Shown one piece after another: positions 7,859-14,827 of a DNA stretch of 34,923 nt. Made by a program: the position numbers and the translations under genes. The stretch is from Oscillospiraceae bacterium (lineage in GTDB: Bacteria; Bacillota; Clostridia; Oscillospirales; Oscillospiraceae), in assembly GCA_017522015.1 (NCBI GenBank), contig JAFXAW010000015.1, positions 1 through 34,923 on the forward strand. Direction: 5' to 3'. The notes under the pieces are model-generated. The model worked only from the letters and a program-made list of their open reading frames with translations, was not told where the DNA came from and ran no database searches. Each line of letters opens with the position of its first letter. Position 1 is the stretch's first letter.

Positions 7859-8812
7859 TCACACGCCCTTAAAAAGGACCTTCAGCGCGTTCCAGTAATA
7901 GTAGGGAACCAGGTAGTCGGTATGATAGTAATCAGAGACACAGAAATAGATGTTGTTGGCGGTGGGATCATCACCGTAGGAGAAGCAGGGCTCCTTCGTC
8001 AGGAATCCCATCTCCCGCGTCATCTCAACAATGTCCCGCTGGCCGCCGTTGCAGGCATAGATGAAGAAGGGCAGCTCGGGATTGGCCTTGATGGGCGCAG
8101 TGACGTAGTCAATGACGTTCTGATCCGTCCGGTCTGCTTTGCTGATGTTGTCCACAAAGACGTCACAGCTGATGGGCACATACCATCTGAAATAATCAAA
8201 GCTGTGATGAATCATGCGCCAGGTCATCGCGCCGCCGCGGGAATAGCCGGAGAATGCGCGGTGATCGCGCGAGGCCTTGATTCCTTCTTCGGTGGCGGAT
8301 TCAAGATATGTGTTGTAGCGGGTCTCCACGGCGGGGATGATGCTCTCAACCACTTCGCGGTAGAAATAAGGCGGCAGGGCCTTCCAGAAGCCGTCTCCGG
8401 CCTCAACCATGCCCGATTTCATGCGCTCGGCGGTGTCACGGATCGGATTCATATAGTAGGTGGTCGATACAATGATGCAAGGCTCGATCTCGCCGCTTTC
8501 GAAAAGCATGTCGAGCATGGGTTCGTTTCCGCCACGGGACAAAATGGACGGCTCACAGGTGTTGCCGTGCTGGTAATAGAGCACATTGTAACGCTTGGAC
8601 TTGTCCTCGGGGTTGTAACCGTAGGGGAGATAGACATAGCAGTATTTGTGATAGGTGATGCCGTTTTCATATACTGCGGTGTCATACTCCACAATCTCGG
8701 AGGTGCCGCGCTTGGCGGCAACTGCCGTGCGCAGGCCGGGATGCTCCTCAAAAACCGTCTCAAAATCGATGATCTCGCCGGGTTTTCCGATTACTTTTCT
8801 AAATTCGCTCAT
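7859..8812 (-). CDS. Alpha/beta-hydrolase, CE1/feruloyl-esterase-like
   Basis: A 317-residue esterase of the CE1/esterase-D type. The nucleophile elbow is GYSRGG (Ser 191); likely partners are Asp 260 (GGQRD) and His 297 (YYHTDYL), and YYQHGNTCEP (79-88) forms the oxyanion-side loop. The sequence VYLPYGYNPEDKSKRYNVLYYQHG is typical of carbohydrate esterases that remove acetyl or feruloyl groups from plant polysaccharide. There is no signal peptide, no cellulosome dockerin and no carbohydrate-binding module, so it should act inside the cell on imported oligosaccharides or small esters. AGAGGAGA lies 7 bases before the ATG. It stands alone, convergent with the importer operon. Confidence 0.8.
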   Translation of the reverse strand: MSEFRKVIGKPGEIIDFETVFEEHPGLRTAVAAKRGTSEIVEYDTAVYENGITYHKYCYVYLPYGYNPEDKSKRYNVLYYQHGNTCEPSILSRGGNEPMLDMLFESGEIEPCIIVSTTYYMNPIRDTAERMKSGMVEAGDGFWKALPPYFYREVVESIIPAVETRYNTYLESATEEGIKASRDHRAFSGYSRGGAMTWRMIHHSFDYFRWYVPISCDVFVDNISKADRTDQNVIDYVTAPIKANPELPFFIYACNGGQRDIVEMTREMGFLTKEPCFSYGDDPTANNIYFCVSDYYHTDYLVPYYYWNALKVLFKGV

Positions 8813-8960
8813 CTTGCAGTCTCCTCTTTAAGTTATGTATGGATTGGATTATACGAAAAACGCAAATGTGTGCACAGGGGAAAGGTTGTAAGGCCGCGGA
8901 TGCCGCAATAACAGCTTAAGCGACGGCCCGGGTCCTTACGCAGAAAGGATTTCTTTGACT

Positions 8961-8989
8961 ATTATATCATGCCTCTGTTTCTGCGGCAA
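8961..8989 (-). promoter_or_regulatory. Promoter candidate for the esterase gene
   Basis: On the minus strand TTGCCG (8989-8984) and TATAAT (8966-8961) are exactly 17 bases apart, with an extended -10 TGA before TATAAT. It would give a 5' leader of about 140 nt before the esterase ATG. A second TATAAT at 8853-8848 lacks a good -35. Confidence 0.6.
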
Positions 8990-9103
8990 TATAAACTTCT
9001 CTCCGGAGGGAAGGCGGGCTGCCCGGAATCTCCCGCCAATCTTTGCAGCGCAGAATTCAGACTTCGCTTCAGCGTCCATGTAAGATAGAGAAATGCAGCA
9101 AAT

Positions 9104-9150
9104 CAAAAAGCAATCCCCCGAATCTGACATAACAGCAGATTCGGGGGATT
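9104..9150 (-). terminator. Terminator of the CODH/ACS operon
   Basis: A perfect 15-bp stem, AATCCCCCGAATCTG (9112-9126) with CAGATTCGGGGGATT (9136-9150). Read on the minus strand it follows acsB by about 22 bases and runs into GCTTTTTG. A T-rich stretch on the plus side also makes it potentially bidirectional. Confidence 0.88.
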
Positions 9151-9172
9151 TTACCTTTTAAGTAAAAATCGC

Positions 9173-11302
9173 TTAGAGGAGGGGCTCCATCTCCAGCACG
9201 GGATGCCCAACCTCGGCAAGATAGTTCATGAGGCTCTCTTCGTCTTCACAGATGGTCTCATCGGCAATCATATCTGTGAAATTCTCCACGCCGTAGAGCT
9301 CCTGCGCCGCCGCGTTGAGCTTTTCGCGGACAAGCTCCTTGAGTGCCTTGGGCATCCAGACGATGCGTCCGAGGCCGCCTTCTGCCTTGAGGAATTTTTT
9401 GGAGGAGATGAAGTGCTTGCCGTGGCCCATGAAACCGGGCGTCTGCACGCCACCTCCGGTCATGGAAGCCATCTCCGAGAAGGTCATGCCGAGCGGTGTC
9501 ATGCCGAAATGCTCGCGGTTGACGATCACAAAGCCGTTGGAGCAATACTCGATGCCGCAGATGCACTCGAAGCAGCCGCAGCTTGTCATGGGATCCTGCA
9601 GGATGGAGTACAGCGTCACGTGCTCCAGCGCGCCGTGGCTGTATTTGTAAACAGCTTCGTCAACATCTTCCCAGATGCCGATGTGCTCGTCAACGACCTT
9701 TTCCTTGGTCACGACCTGGCAGGGACCGTTGGGATCGAGCTCATTTGTGGCCTTGGCATCCAGCCAGCTGACCGCGCCGCACAGGCCGAGACGCTCGGGC
9801 GTGACAACGCATACATGGGAGGGGGAGAAGCTCTGGCAAAGCGTGCAGGTGTAGAACACATTGACGCTCTCATCGGTGAGCGTGCGCAGACGCTCATCGC
9901 GCTTGTCATAGAAGCTGTTGGCGAGCGCGCGCATCTCGTGCAGTTCTTCAGGGATCGTGAAGATGGTCACCTGGCACTTGTCGACGACACTCTCGTATTC
10001 GTTTTTGATCTTGGCATACAGAACCTCGCCGAGATGGCGCGCTCTGAAGCCGGCCTCGTAAGCGCCGACGCTGACACGGATGCGGTTGACGTCACGCTGA
10101 CCGGTGTGCATGATGCCCTCGATGCAGTTGAGGAAGTTGTGGAACTTACGCTCAATGACAGGCTCAAAGTCCGGCTGCATGCTCTTGCCGGCCACTTCGA
10201 CCAGCATGCCAAGGCCCATGCTGTGACCCTGCTCAAACTCATCAAAGTCGGGACCCTTGAGGATGATCTTGTGATCCTCGATCTCGTGCAGTTCGCGGGT
10301 GCGCACCAGCTCAAAGCAGTCATAGACCGAGCCGTTGATGTCGATCTGCGTATCCTTCTTGCGGATGATCTCGCCCTCAAAAGCGGGGGAGAACGCAACC
10401 GGAATATCAATGTTCGTGACCTTGATCTTGATGTCTCTGGCCTCGAGGGAGGTTTCAATGAAATCCGCGCTGTTCGGCTGGACAATCAGGCTCTTGGGCA
10501 CGCGCCATATGTTCTCTGTCTCATTGGTGATGACAGGGAAGCCCAGCGCAATGGCGCCGCCGCCGCAGCCGACAACGATGTCGCGCAGGGGCGCGAAGGC
10601 GTTGACAAAAGCGTGGATGCGGTGGAAAGTGTAGTCCTGAAAACCGTCAAAATCGCCGGGCTGGATCGCGCCAAAGATCATGGCGGCACGTACGACGAGG
10701 GAGATGATGTGTCCAACACCCCAGATTTCTTTCGTCACGGGAACGACACGCACCGGGAAGCCCATGCTGATGTTCATGCGCTCTGCCTGATCGATGATGT
10801 CGCCGATCAGGAAAACGAAAATGCCCTTGCTCTGATAGCCCTTGATGAGCGCTGCAGCCTCCTCGTCGGAGGGGGCGGGGTCGATAATCACGACAAAGCC
10901 GGGGATGTCGTCCGTAACCAGCGGCACGCCCAGCTCACGGACTTCTGCATCGGAGAAGTGACCGTGATATTTCGTTCCCGCATAGGGGGTGGGGGTCTTT
11001 ACGTACTTGCAGGCCTCAATGATCTCCGCGGCCATGGCGGTGCCGATGCCGCTCATGAACACGTCCGTGGTGCGCGGATTGTGGGTCATCATGCCCTTGA
11101 TGTGATCAAGTGCATCGTTCATATCGGCCAGATTTGTGATCTTCTTACCCGCATACGCCAGCGAGCAGGCGAGGTTGTAAGCGGTGTCCGGCATGGCGAT
11201 GGGAGTATCCGGCCCCATTTCGGCCGTAATGGCATCCAGTTCCTTGCGCGCGATCGCGTACATCTCATCTGAACCGCGGAAAACTCTGTCAAACAGTCCC
11301 AT
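9173..11302 (-). CDS. acsB: CO-methylating acetyl-CoA synthase, A-cluster subunit
   Basis: This subunit joins CO, a methyl group from the corrinoid protein and CoA to form acetyl-CoA in the Wood-Ljungdahl pathway. It has 709 residues (Moorella AcsB 729). A-cluster ligands are all present: Cys 486, 489, 498 and 508 (CTLCQSFSPSHVC, then GLCG) for the Fe4S4 cubane, and Cys 575-Gly-Cys 577 (SCGCFEC) for the distal nickel. Every one sits exactly 20 positions before the known Moorella ligands 506, 509, 518, 528, 595 and 597, so the difference is confined to the N-terminal side. The CODH-binding domain, the middle domain (GCGGGAIALGFPVITN) and the C-terminal A-cluster domain are complete. AAAGGATA precedes the ATG. 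It is the last gene of the operon. Confidence 0.97.
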   Translation of the reverse strand: MGLFDRVFRGSDEMYAIARKELDAITAEMGPDTPIAMPDTAYNLACSLAYAGKKITNLADMNDALDHIKGMMTHNPRTTDVFMSGIGTAMAAEIIEACKYVKTPTPYAGTKYHGHFSDAEVRELGVPLVTDDIPGFVVIIDPAPSDEEAAALIKGYQSKGIFVFLIGDIIDQAERMNISMGFPVRVVPVTKEIWGVGHIISLVVRAAMIFGAIQPGDFDGFQDYTFHRIHAFVNAFAPLRDIVVGCGGGAIALGFPVITNETENIWRVPKSLIVQPNSADFIETSLEARDIKIKVTNIDIPVAFSPAFEGEIIRKKDTQIDINGSVYDCFELVRTRELHEIEDHKIILKGPDFDEFEQGHSMGLGMLVEVAGKSMQPDFEPVIERKFHNFLNCIEGIMHTGQRDVNRIRVSVGAYEAGFRARHLGEVLYAKIKNEYESVVDKCQVTIFTIPEELHEMRALANSFYDKRDERLRTLTDESVNVFYTCTLCQSFSPSHVCVVTPERLGLCGAVSWLDAKATNELDPNGPCQVVTKEKVVDEHIGIWEDVDEAVYKYSHGALEHVTLYSILQDPMTSCGCFECICGIEYCSNGFVIVNREHFGMTPLGMTFSEMASMTGGGVQTPGFMGHGKHFISSKKFLKAEGGLGRIVWMPKALKELVREKLNAAAQELYGVENFTDMIADETICEDEESLMNYLAEVGHPVLEMEPLL

Positions 11303-11325
11303 TGTCTGTATATCCTTTCACTCCG

Positions 11326-12099
11326 TTATTTCTCTTCTTCAAGCCGTGCCTGAATCTGTCGGATCTCCTCCACAGTCTTCGGACTGCGGTCAAAGGGGGA
11401 GAGGCCGCATCTGTCGGCCTCGGCGGTGTCATCATTGTAGCTGATAAAGCCCAGCAGCTCGGATTCCGGTATGCGCTGCGCAATAAACTCCCGGTCTGCT
11501 TCGCTGCGGATTTTGTTCGCGACCACGCTGACCCGGTTTACGCCCAGCTCCTGCGCCAGGGACTTGACCTTCCTGTAGGTCTGGATGCTGCGCTCGCCCG
11601 GCTCGATCACGACGATAAACCTGTCCACAAAATCGGTGGTGCCGCGTGCCAGGTGTTCCAGTCCGGCCTCCATGTCCATAATGACCACTTCGTCCTGGCG
11701 AAGCACAAGATGGCTGAGGATGCGCTTGATCATCACATTCTCGGGGCAGACACAGCCGCTCCCTGCGTTATCAACCGTGCCCATGACCAAAAGCTTCACA
11801 CCGTGCTTTTCCAGCGAGAAGCGATCCGGGATGTCGTCTACGCGGGGATTGATGCGGAAAAACTTTCCGAAAGTCTCCTTCGTGGCGCCTGTCCGTTCGG
11901 CGATCAGCTCAGTCATCCTGGAAATGGGCGTGATGGAGTCGATTTCCTCCTGCGTGAATCCCAGCGCGGCGCCAAGATTGGCGTCCGGATCCACGTCGGC
12001 GGTGAGCACACCCTTGCCCTGCTGCGCGTAGAGCCTTGCGAGTATGGCGGATAAGGTGGTCTTGCCCACGCCGCCCTTTCCGGTAACAGCTATCTTCAC
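11326..12099 (-). CDS. cooC: CODH nickel-insertion ATPase CooC
   Basis: A 257-residue MinD/SIMIBI-type ATPase. The deviant Walker A is GKGGVGKTT (residues 7-15), a switch motif lies in ADVDPDANLG, and DMEAGLEHL is the Walker B-like segment. The nickel-binding CxC pair of the family is present as Cys 116-Val-Cys 118 (GSGCVCPEN). Dimers bind one metal ion through these cysteines and deliver nickel to the C-cluster of CODH (or to ACS for AcsF-type members) on ATP hydrolysis. The start is GTG 12099 with GAAGGG upstream; only 18 bases separate it from acsA and 23 from acsB, so it belongs firmly to the operon. Confidence 0.93.
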   Translation of the reverse strand: MKIAVTGKGGVGKTTLSAILARLYAQQGKGVLTADVDPDANLGAALGFTQEEIDSITPISRMTELIAERTGATKETFGKFFRINPRVDDIPDRFSLEKHGVKLLVMGTVDNAGSGCVCPENVMIKRILSHLVLRQDEVVIMDMEAGLEHLARGTTDFVDRFIVVIEPGERSIQTYRKVKSLAQELGVNRVSVVANKIRSEADREFIAQRIPESELLGFISYNDDTAEADRCGLSPFDRSPKTVEEIRQIQARLEEEK

Positions 12100-12117
12100 A
12101 GTATCCCTTCCCGAAAA

Positions 12118-14016
12118 TCAGATTCCGATCGCAGCGCGCTTGGCTTCAATGCCGTCAATCATGGCCTTGACCAGCTCTTTCGGATCCATATTGATGATGT
12201 AGCCCGCGCCGACCATCTCGCGCGTTCCGTTCGTGATGAGCTCCATCATTTCCTCGCTGCCGGTTACCTGCGGCTCGATGCCGAGGTATGTATCAATGCC
12301 GGTTGCCACAACATAGTTGGCGATGGAGACGGCCTTTTCGCTCATCCATTCCGGCGCGCAGCCGACAACGGGGAGCTGTGTCACATCAATGCCCCAGTCC
12401 TTCGCAATGCCGGTGACGAGGAGCATCATGCGGCTGATGTCCACGCAGGAGCCCATGTGCAGCACGGGCGGAATGTCGGCAAGCGTGCAGACACGCTTGA
12501 GGCCTTCGCCGCAGAGCTCTTTGGCTTCCTTGGACATGAGGCCGGCCTTGGCGCCGGCCTGTGCGGAGCATCCGGTCGTCACGACCAGAATGTCGTTTTT
12601 CAGCAGCTCTTTCATGATCTCAATGTGGGAATAGTCCGGCCGCACCTTCGGGTTGTTGCAGCCCACGATGGCCACGGCACCGCGCAGAACGCCGGATTCC
12701 ATGCACTCGATCAGGGGCTTGTAGGTGCTGCGCAGGTCAACGTGACTGTTCGTGACCGTGTCAAGCGTCTCAATAATGCCCTCGCAGGAATAGCCCACGG
12801 TGGCTTTCTGCCGCATATTCTCGGGAACAAAGACCTTCGAAGGATCGCGGTTCTCAAAGTTGTCAATGGCCATACGGACCATCTCGCGCGCCTGCTCACG
12901 GGCGGTTTCCTGCGTGAACTGCATGTGGATCGCGTCCGGAATGCGGGCGATGGGGGAGGTGGTGACAAACTTGGTGTGGAAGCACTTGCTCAGCGGCCCA
13001 AGAGAGGGGAAGATGCACTGCACGTCCACCGCGATCATCTCGACCACGCCGGTGAGAATGGCGTTTTCCTGCTGCAGGAAGTTGCCGGCCATCCGGATGC
13101 CGTGACGCATCGCCACCTCATTGGCGGTGCAGCACAGGCCGCAGATGTTGATGCCCTTCGCGCCCTTGCTGCGGGCGTATTCGAGCATATCCCGATCCTC
13201 GGCCGCCACAACCAGCATCTCGCTCATTGCGGGGTCATGGCCGTGAATGATGATGTTGACCATTTCCTTGTCCAGGCAGCCCAGACCGGCCTCGGTGTTG
13301 GTGGGCTTGGGGGTGCCGAACAGAATGTCGGTGAATTCCGTTCCCATCATGGAGCCGCCCCAACCGTCAGCCAGTCCGCTGCGGAGGCTCTGGCGCACAA
13401 GCGCCTCAGGCAGCGCGGTGTTGCCCATGTGGGTCATGTGCATGGCAGTCGTCACCTCGCGGTCGACAGCCCGGGGGGCGATGCCCTCACGCTGCCAGAC
13501 CTGCTGGCGCTCCTCGGTGGCACGCTCGAGGAAGAGAAGATTGCCAAAGGGTTTGCCGTACTCCAAAAGACCCTTGTATGCGCAGTCGTGCGCGATGTCG
13601 TACAGGTCGCGCCCCTCGGTCTCGATGCCCCATTCGGCGGCGAGATCCAGAAGCTTCTTCTCGTCGGTTACTTTATAGTTTCCGTCAGCAGATGCGCTAT
13701 AGAGTGTGTGCGCAATTTCGCGGCCGTGATCGGAATGTGCAGAGCAACCGCCCGCCACCATCCGCAGATAGTTGCGTCCGGCGATCGCCCCGGCGTCCGC
13801 ACCGCAAATCCCGCGGGGGGACTTGGGCGTGATCCGGCACGGTCCCATGGAACAAATACGGCAGCAAATTCCGCTGTCGCCAAGCTTGCAATGGGGAGTC
13901 TGGTTCTTGCTTCTGCTCTCCCAGGTATCTGCACAGACTGCACAGGCCTGCTCTTTCAGCTTGACGGACACCTCTTCCATCTGCTCAACTGTTGTGAAGT
14001 GGTCCCATCTCTCCAA
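12118..14016 (-). CDS. acsA: Anaerobic carbon-monoxide dehydrogenase catalytic subunit (Ni-CODH)
   Basis: This enzyme interconverts CO and CO2 at a Ni-Fe-S C-cluster and feeds CO to AcsB. The N-terminal Cys set for the D- and B-clusters is visible (HCKLGDSGICCRICSMGPCR). C-cluster ligands are also visible: IIIHGHDP (His), NICGLCCTANE, DVQCIFPSL, VGCNNPK, TTGCSAQAG and GSCVDISR, plus the catalytic Lys in EWMSEKA and His in GGCSAHSDHGRE. An AAGGAG at 14031-14026 lies 9 bases before TTG 14016, giving 632 residues, normal for CooS/AcsA; a frame opening at TTG 14049 would bury that ribosome site. The acsA name is chosen because of the neighbouring acsB; cooS is the alternative label. Confidence 0.96.
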   Translation of the reverse strand: MERWDHFTTVEQMEEVSVKLKEQACAVCADTWESRSKNQTPHCKLGDSGICCRICSMGPCRITPKSPRGICGADAGAIAGRNYLRMVAGGCSAHSDHGREIAHTLYSASADGNYKVTDEKKLLDLAAEWGIETEGRDLYDIAHDCAYKGLLEYGKPFGNLLFLERATEERQQVWQREGIAPRAVDREVTTAMHMTHMGNTALPEALVRQSLRSGLADGWGGSMMGTEFTDILFGTPKPTNTEAGLGCLDKEMVNIIIHGHDPAMSEMLVVAAEDRDMLEYARSKGAKGINICGLCCTANEVAMRHGIRMAGNFLQQENAILTGVVEMIAVDVQCIFPSLGPLSKCFHTKFVTTSPIARIPDAIHMQFTQETAREQAREMVRMAIDNFENRDPSKVFVPENMRQKATVGYSCEGIIETLDTVTNSHVDLRSTYKPLIECMESGVLRGAVAIVGCNNPKVRPDYSHIEIMKELLKNDILVVTTGCSAQAGAKAGLMSKEAKELCGEGLKRVCTLADIPPVLHMGSCVDISRMMLLVTGIAKDWGIDVTQLPVVGCAPEWMSEKAVSIANYVVATGIDTYLGIEPQVTGSEEMMELITNGTREMVGAGYIINMDPKELVKAMIDGIEAKRAAIGI

Positions 14017-14054
14017 AGCTAAACGCTCCTTCCAAACTTCGTAAATCAATCGTT

Positions 14055-14152
14055 GCGGCCTGTCCCAAAACGGAAAGGGAAGGCCGCTTGTGTTGGATGT
14101 TCAATGCTGATTTTGATCAATACGCTTTGCGGCATGCGCCGCGGCTGTCACT
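14055..14152 (-). other. Hairpin cluster between cooT and acsA
   Basis: The 151-base gap between cooT and acsA holds a strong bulged hairpin, GCGGCCTgTCCC (14055-14066) with GGGAAGGCCGC (14077-14087), a perfect small one, GCGGC (14129-14133) with GCCGC (14138-14142), and a weaker one just after the cooT stop. None has a T-tract on the minus strand, so they look like mRNA-processing or stability elements rather than terminators. Confidence 0.5.
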
Positions 14153-14167
14153 GAAAGTGTCAGGCCG

Positions 14168-14359
14168 TTACGCACCCACCACAACAAGGGAATTGCCCAC
14201 CAGGTCAACGCTCTGGATCGATCCGTTCAGGACGGTGGTGCCGCCCAGAAGGTCGGTGATCGTGATCTGAAGCCCGTCCACGGCGACCTCTGTGATGCTG
14301 TCGGCCACCTTGGCGCGCTCACCGGTGCTGTCAACGAAATACACGGTTGCAAGGCACAT
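14168..14359 (-). CDS. cooT: CooT family nickel-binding protein
   Basis: A 63-residue protein beginning MCLATVYFVD, the hallmark of the CooT family, in which Cys 2 takes part in nickel binding by the dimer. CooT helps supply nickel for CODH maturation (first known from the Rhodospirillum rubrum coo operon). The rest is a small beta-barrel-like sequence (GLQITITDLLGGTTVLNGSIQSVDL). The start is ATG 14359 with AAGGAG 8 bases upstream; the open frame extends further up but lacks a ribosome site. It is the first gene of the CODH/ACS operon, 151 bases before acsA. The pairing of CooT and CooC suggests two separate nickel-handling steps. Confidence 0.9.
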   Translation of the reverse strand: MCLATVYFVDSTGERAKVADSITEVAVDGLQITITDLLGGTTVLNGSIQSVDLVGNSLVVVGA

Positions 14360-14612
14360 GTTGTTTGCTCCTTCCAAAAAGAATACTTGGATGCAGGGGA
14401 TGTTCCGGCTTAGCATGGCCGGATTGCGGAAACTCTATGCCGCCCACGGGCAGATCCCGCTTACAAGGGGTGAGAGCGCCGGGCCAGGTGCTTGTGCATA
14501 GCCGCTGGATTCCGGGGCTCGAGCCTCGTGTTTCGCAGGAGAAAATCATTGTAGGAAATGCCAAAGAAAAATAAGAACGATATTGGCTTGTTCTTCCAGC
14601 ATAGCTTTCCAT
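14360..14612 (-). promoter_or_regulatory. Long structured 5' leader of the cooT-acs operon
   Basis: From the predicted start near 14611 to the cooT ATG there are about 250 untranslated bases, with no convincing ORF. The sequence is rich in possible stems: TCCGGC (14404-14409) with GCCGGA (14418-14423), GCGG (14426-14429) with CCGC (14440-14443), CGGG (14447-14450) with CCCG (14456-14459), and the palindrome GGCTCGAGCC (14516-14525). I could not match it to a known riboswitch (no clear B12 box, TPP or SAM core). A metal- or cofactor-responsive RNA is possible but unproven. Confidence 0.4.
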
Positions 14613-14617
14613 ATGAA

Positions 14618-14646
14618 ATATTATCACACTATTACCCATTATTCAA
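14618..14646 (-). promoter_or_regulatory. Promoter candidate for the cooT-acsA-cooC-acsB operon
   Basis: On the minus strand TTGAAT (14646-14641) and TAATAT (14623-14618) are 17 bases apart in an AT-rich region. This is the best-spaced pair between the nadE terminator and cooT. The -10 matches the consensus at only four positions, compatible with dependence on an activator. Confidence 0.5.
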
Positions 14647-14685
14647 GTGTAAACTATGCTTAATTTATGTTTTTTTCAATTTGGC

Positions 14686-14701
14686 ATAACACAAGTGTTA
14701 T
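14686..14701. promoter_or_regulatory. Inverted repeat upstream of the acs promoter (possible operator)
   Basis: ATAACAC (14686-14692) and GTGTTAT (14695-14701) are perfect 7-bp arms separated by AA. It lies about 40 bases upstream of the predicted -35, a usual position for an activator such as a Crp/Fnr or LysR-type protein. It is not the CooA consensus (TGTCG...CGACA). Confidence 0.5.
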
Positions 14702-14735
14702 AATTGCGCTGTGCTGTAACAGATGATAAATATTG

Positions 14736-14780
14736 TAAAAAATTACAATGGTGACTCCGAAAGCTTCGGAGTCACCATTG
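14736..14780 (-). terminator. Strong terminator after NAD synthetase gene
   Basis: A perfect 16-bp stem, CAATGGTGACTCCGAA (14746-14761) with TTCGGAGTCACCATTG (14765-14780), has a 3-base loop and is followed on the minus strand by TAATTTTTT. It ends nadE transcription 48 bases after the stop and separates it from the acs operon. Confidence 0.93.
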
Positions 14781-14827
14781 TGTTACATGATGTTTATTGT
14801 ATAGAGTTGTCCGCGAGGGAAGACCGG

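Larger units (their letters stand above)
8813..9172. other. Intergenic region between esterase and acsB
   Basis: 360 bases with no supported gene. It contains the acsB-side terminator, the esterase promoter candidate and its leader. Both flanking genes read leftwards on the minus strand, so this region ends the CODH/ACS transcript and starts the esterase transcript. Confidence 0.6.

Noticed and set aside
7841-8911. Plus-strand open frame (356 codons) over the esterase
   Set aside because: The minus strand has the serine-hydrolase triad and a good ribosome site; the plus frame has neither motif nor start site.
8936-9130. Minus-strand 64-codon frame between acsB and the esterase
   Set aside because: It starts in the terminator stem, lacks a ribosome site and covers the esterase promoter.
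9203-11272. Long plus-strand open frame (689 codons) opposite acsB
   Set aside because: It is the antisense shadow of a GC-rich gene: no ribosome site, no recognisable domain, and the opposite strand encodes a complete AcsB with all cluster ligands.
12457-14022. Plus-strand open frame (521 codons) opposite acsA
   Set aside because: Antisense shadow of CODH; composition rich in His, Val and Gly with no family motifs.
14360-14612. Known riboswitch (cobalamin, TPP, SAM) in the cooT leader
   Set aside because: No recognisable conserved core could be read by eye; left as an unassigned structured leader.
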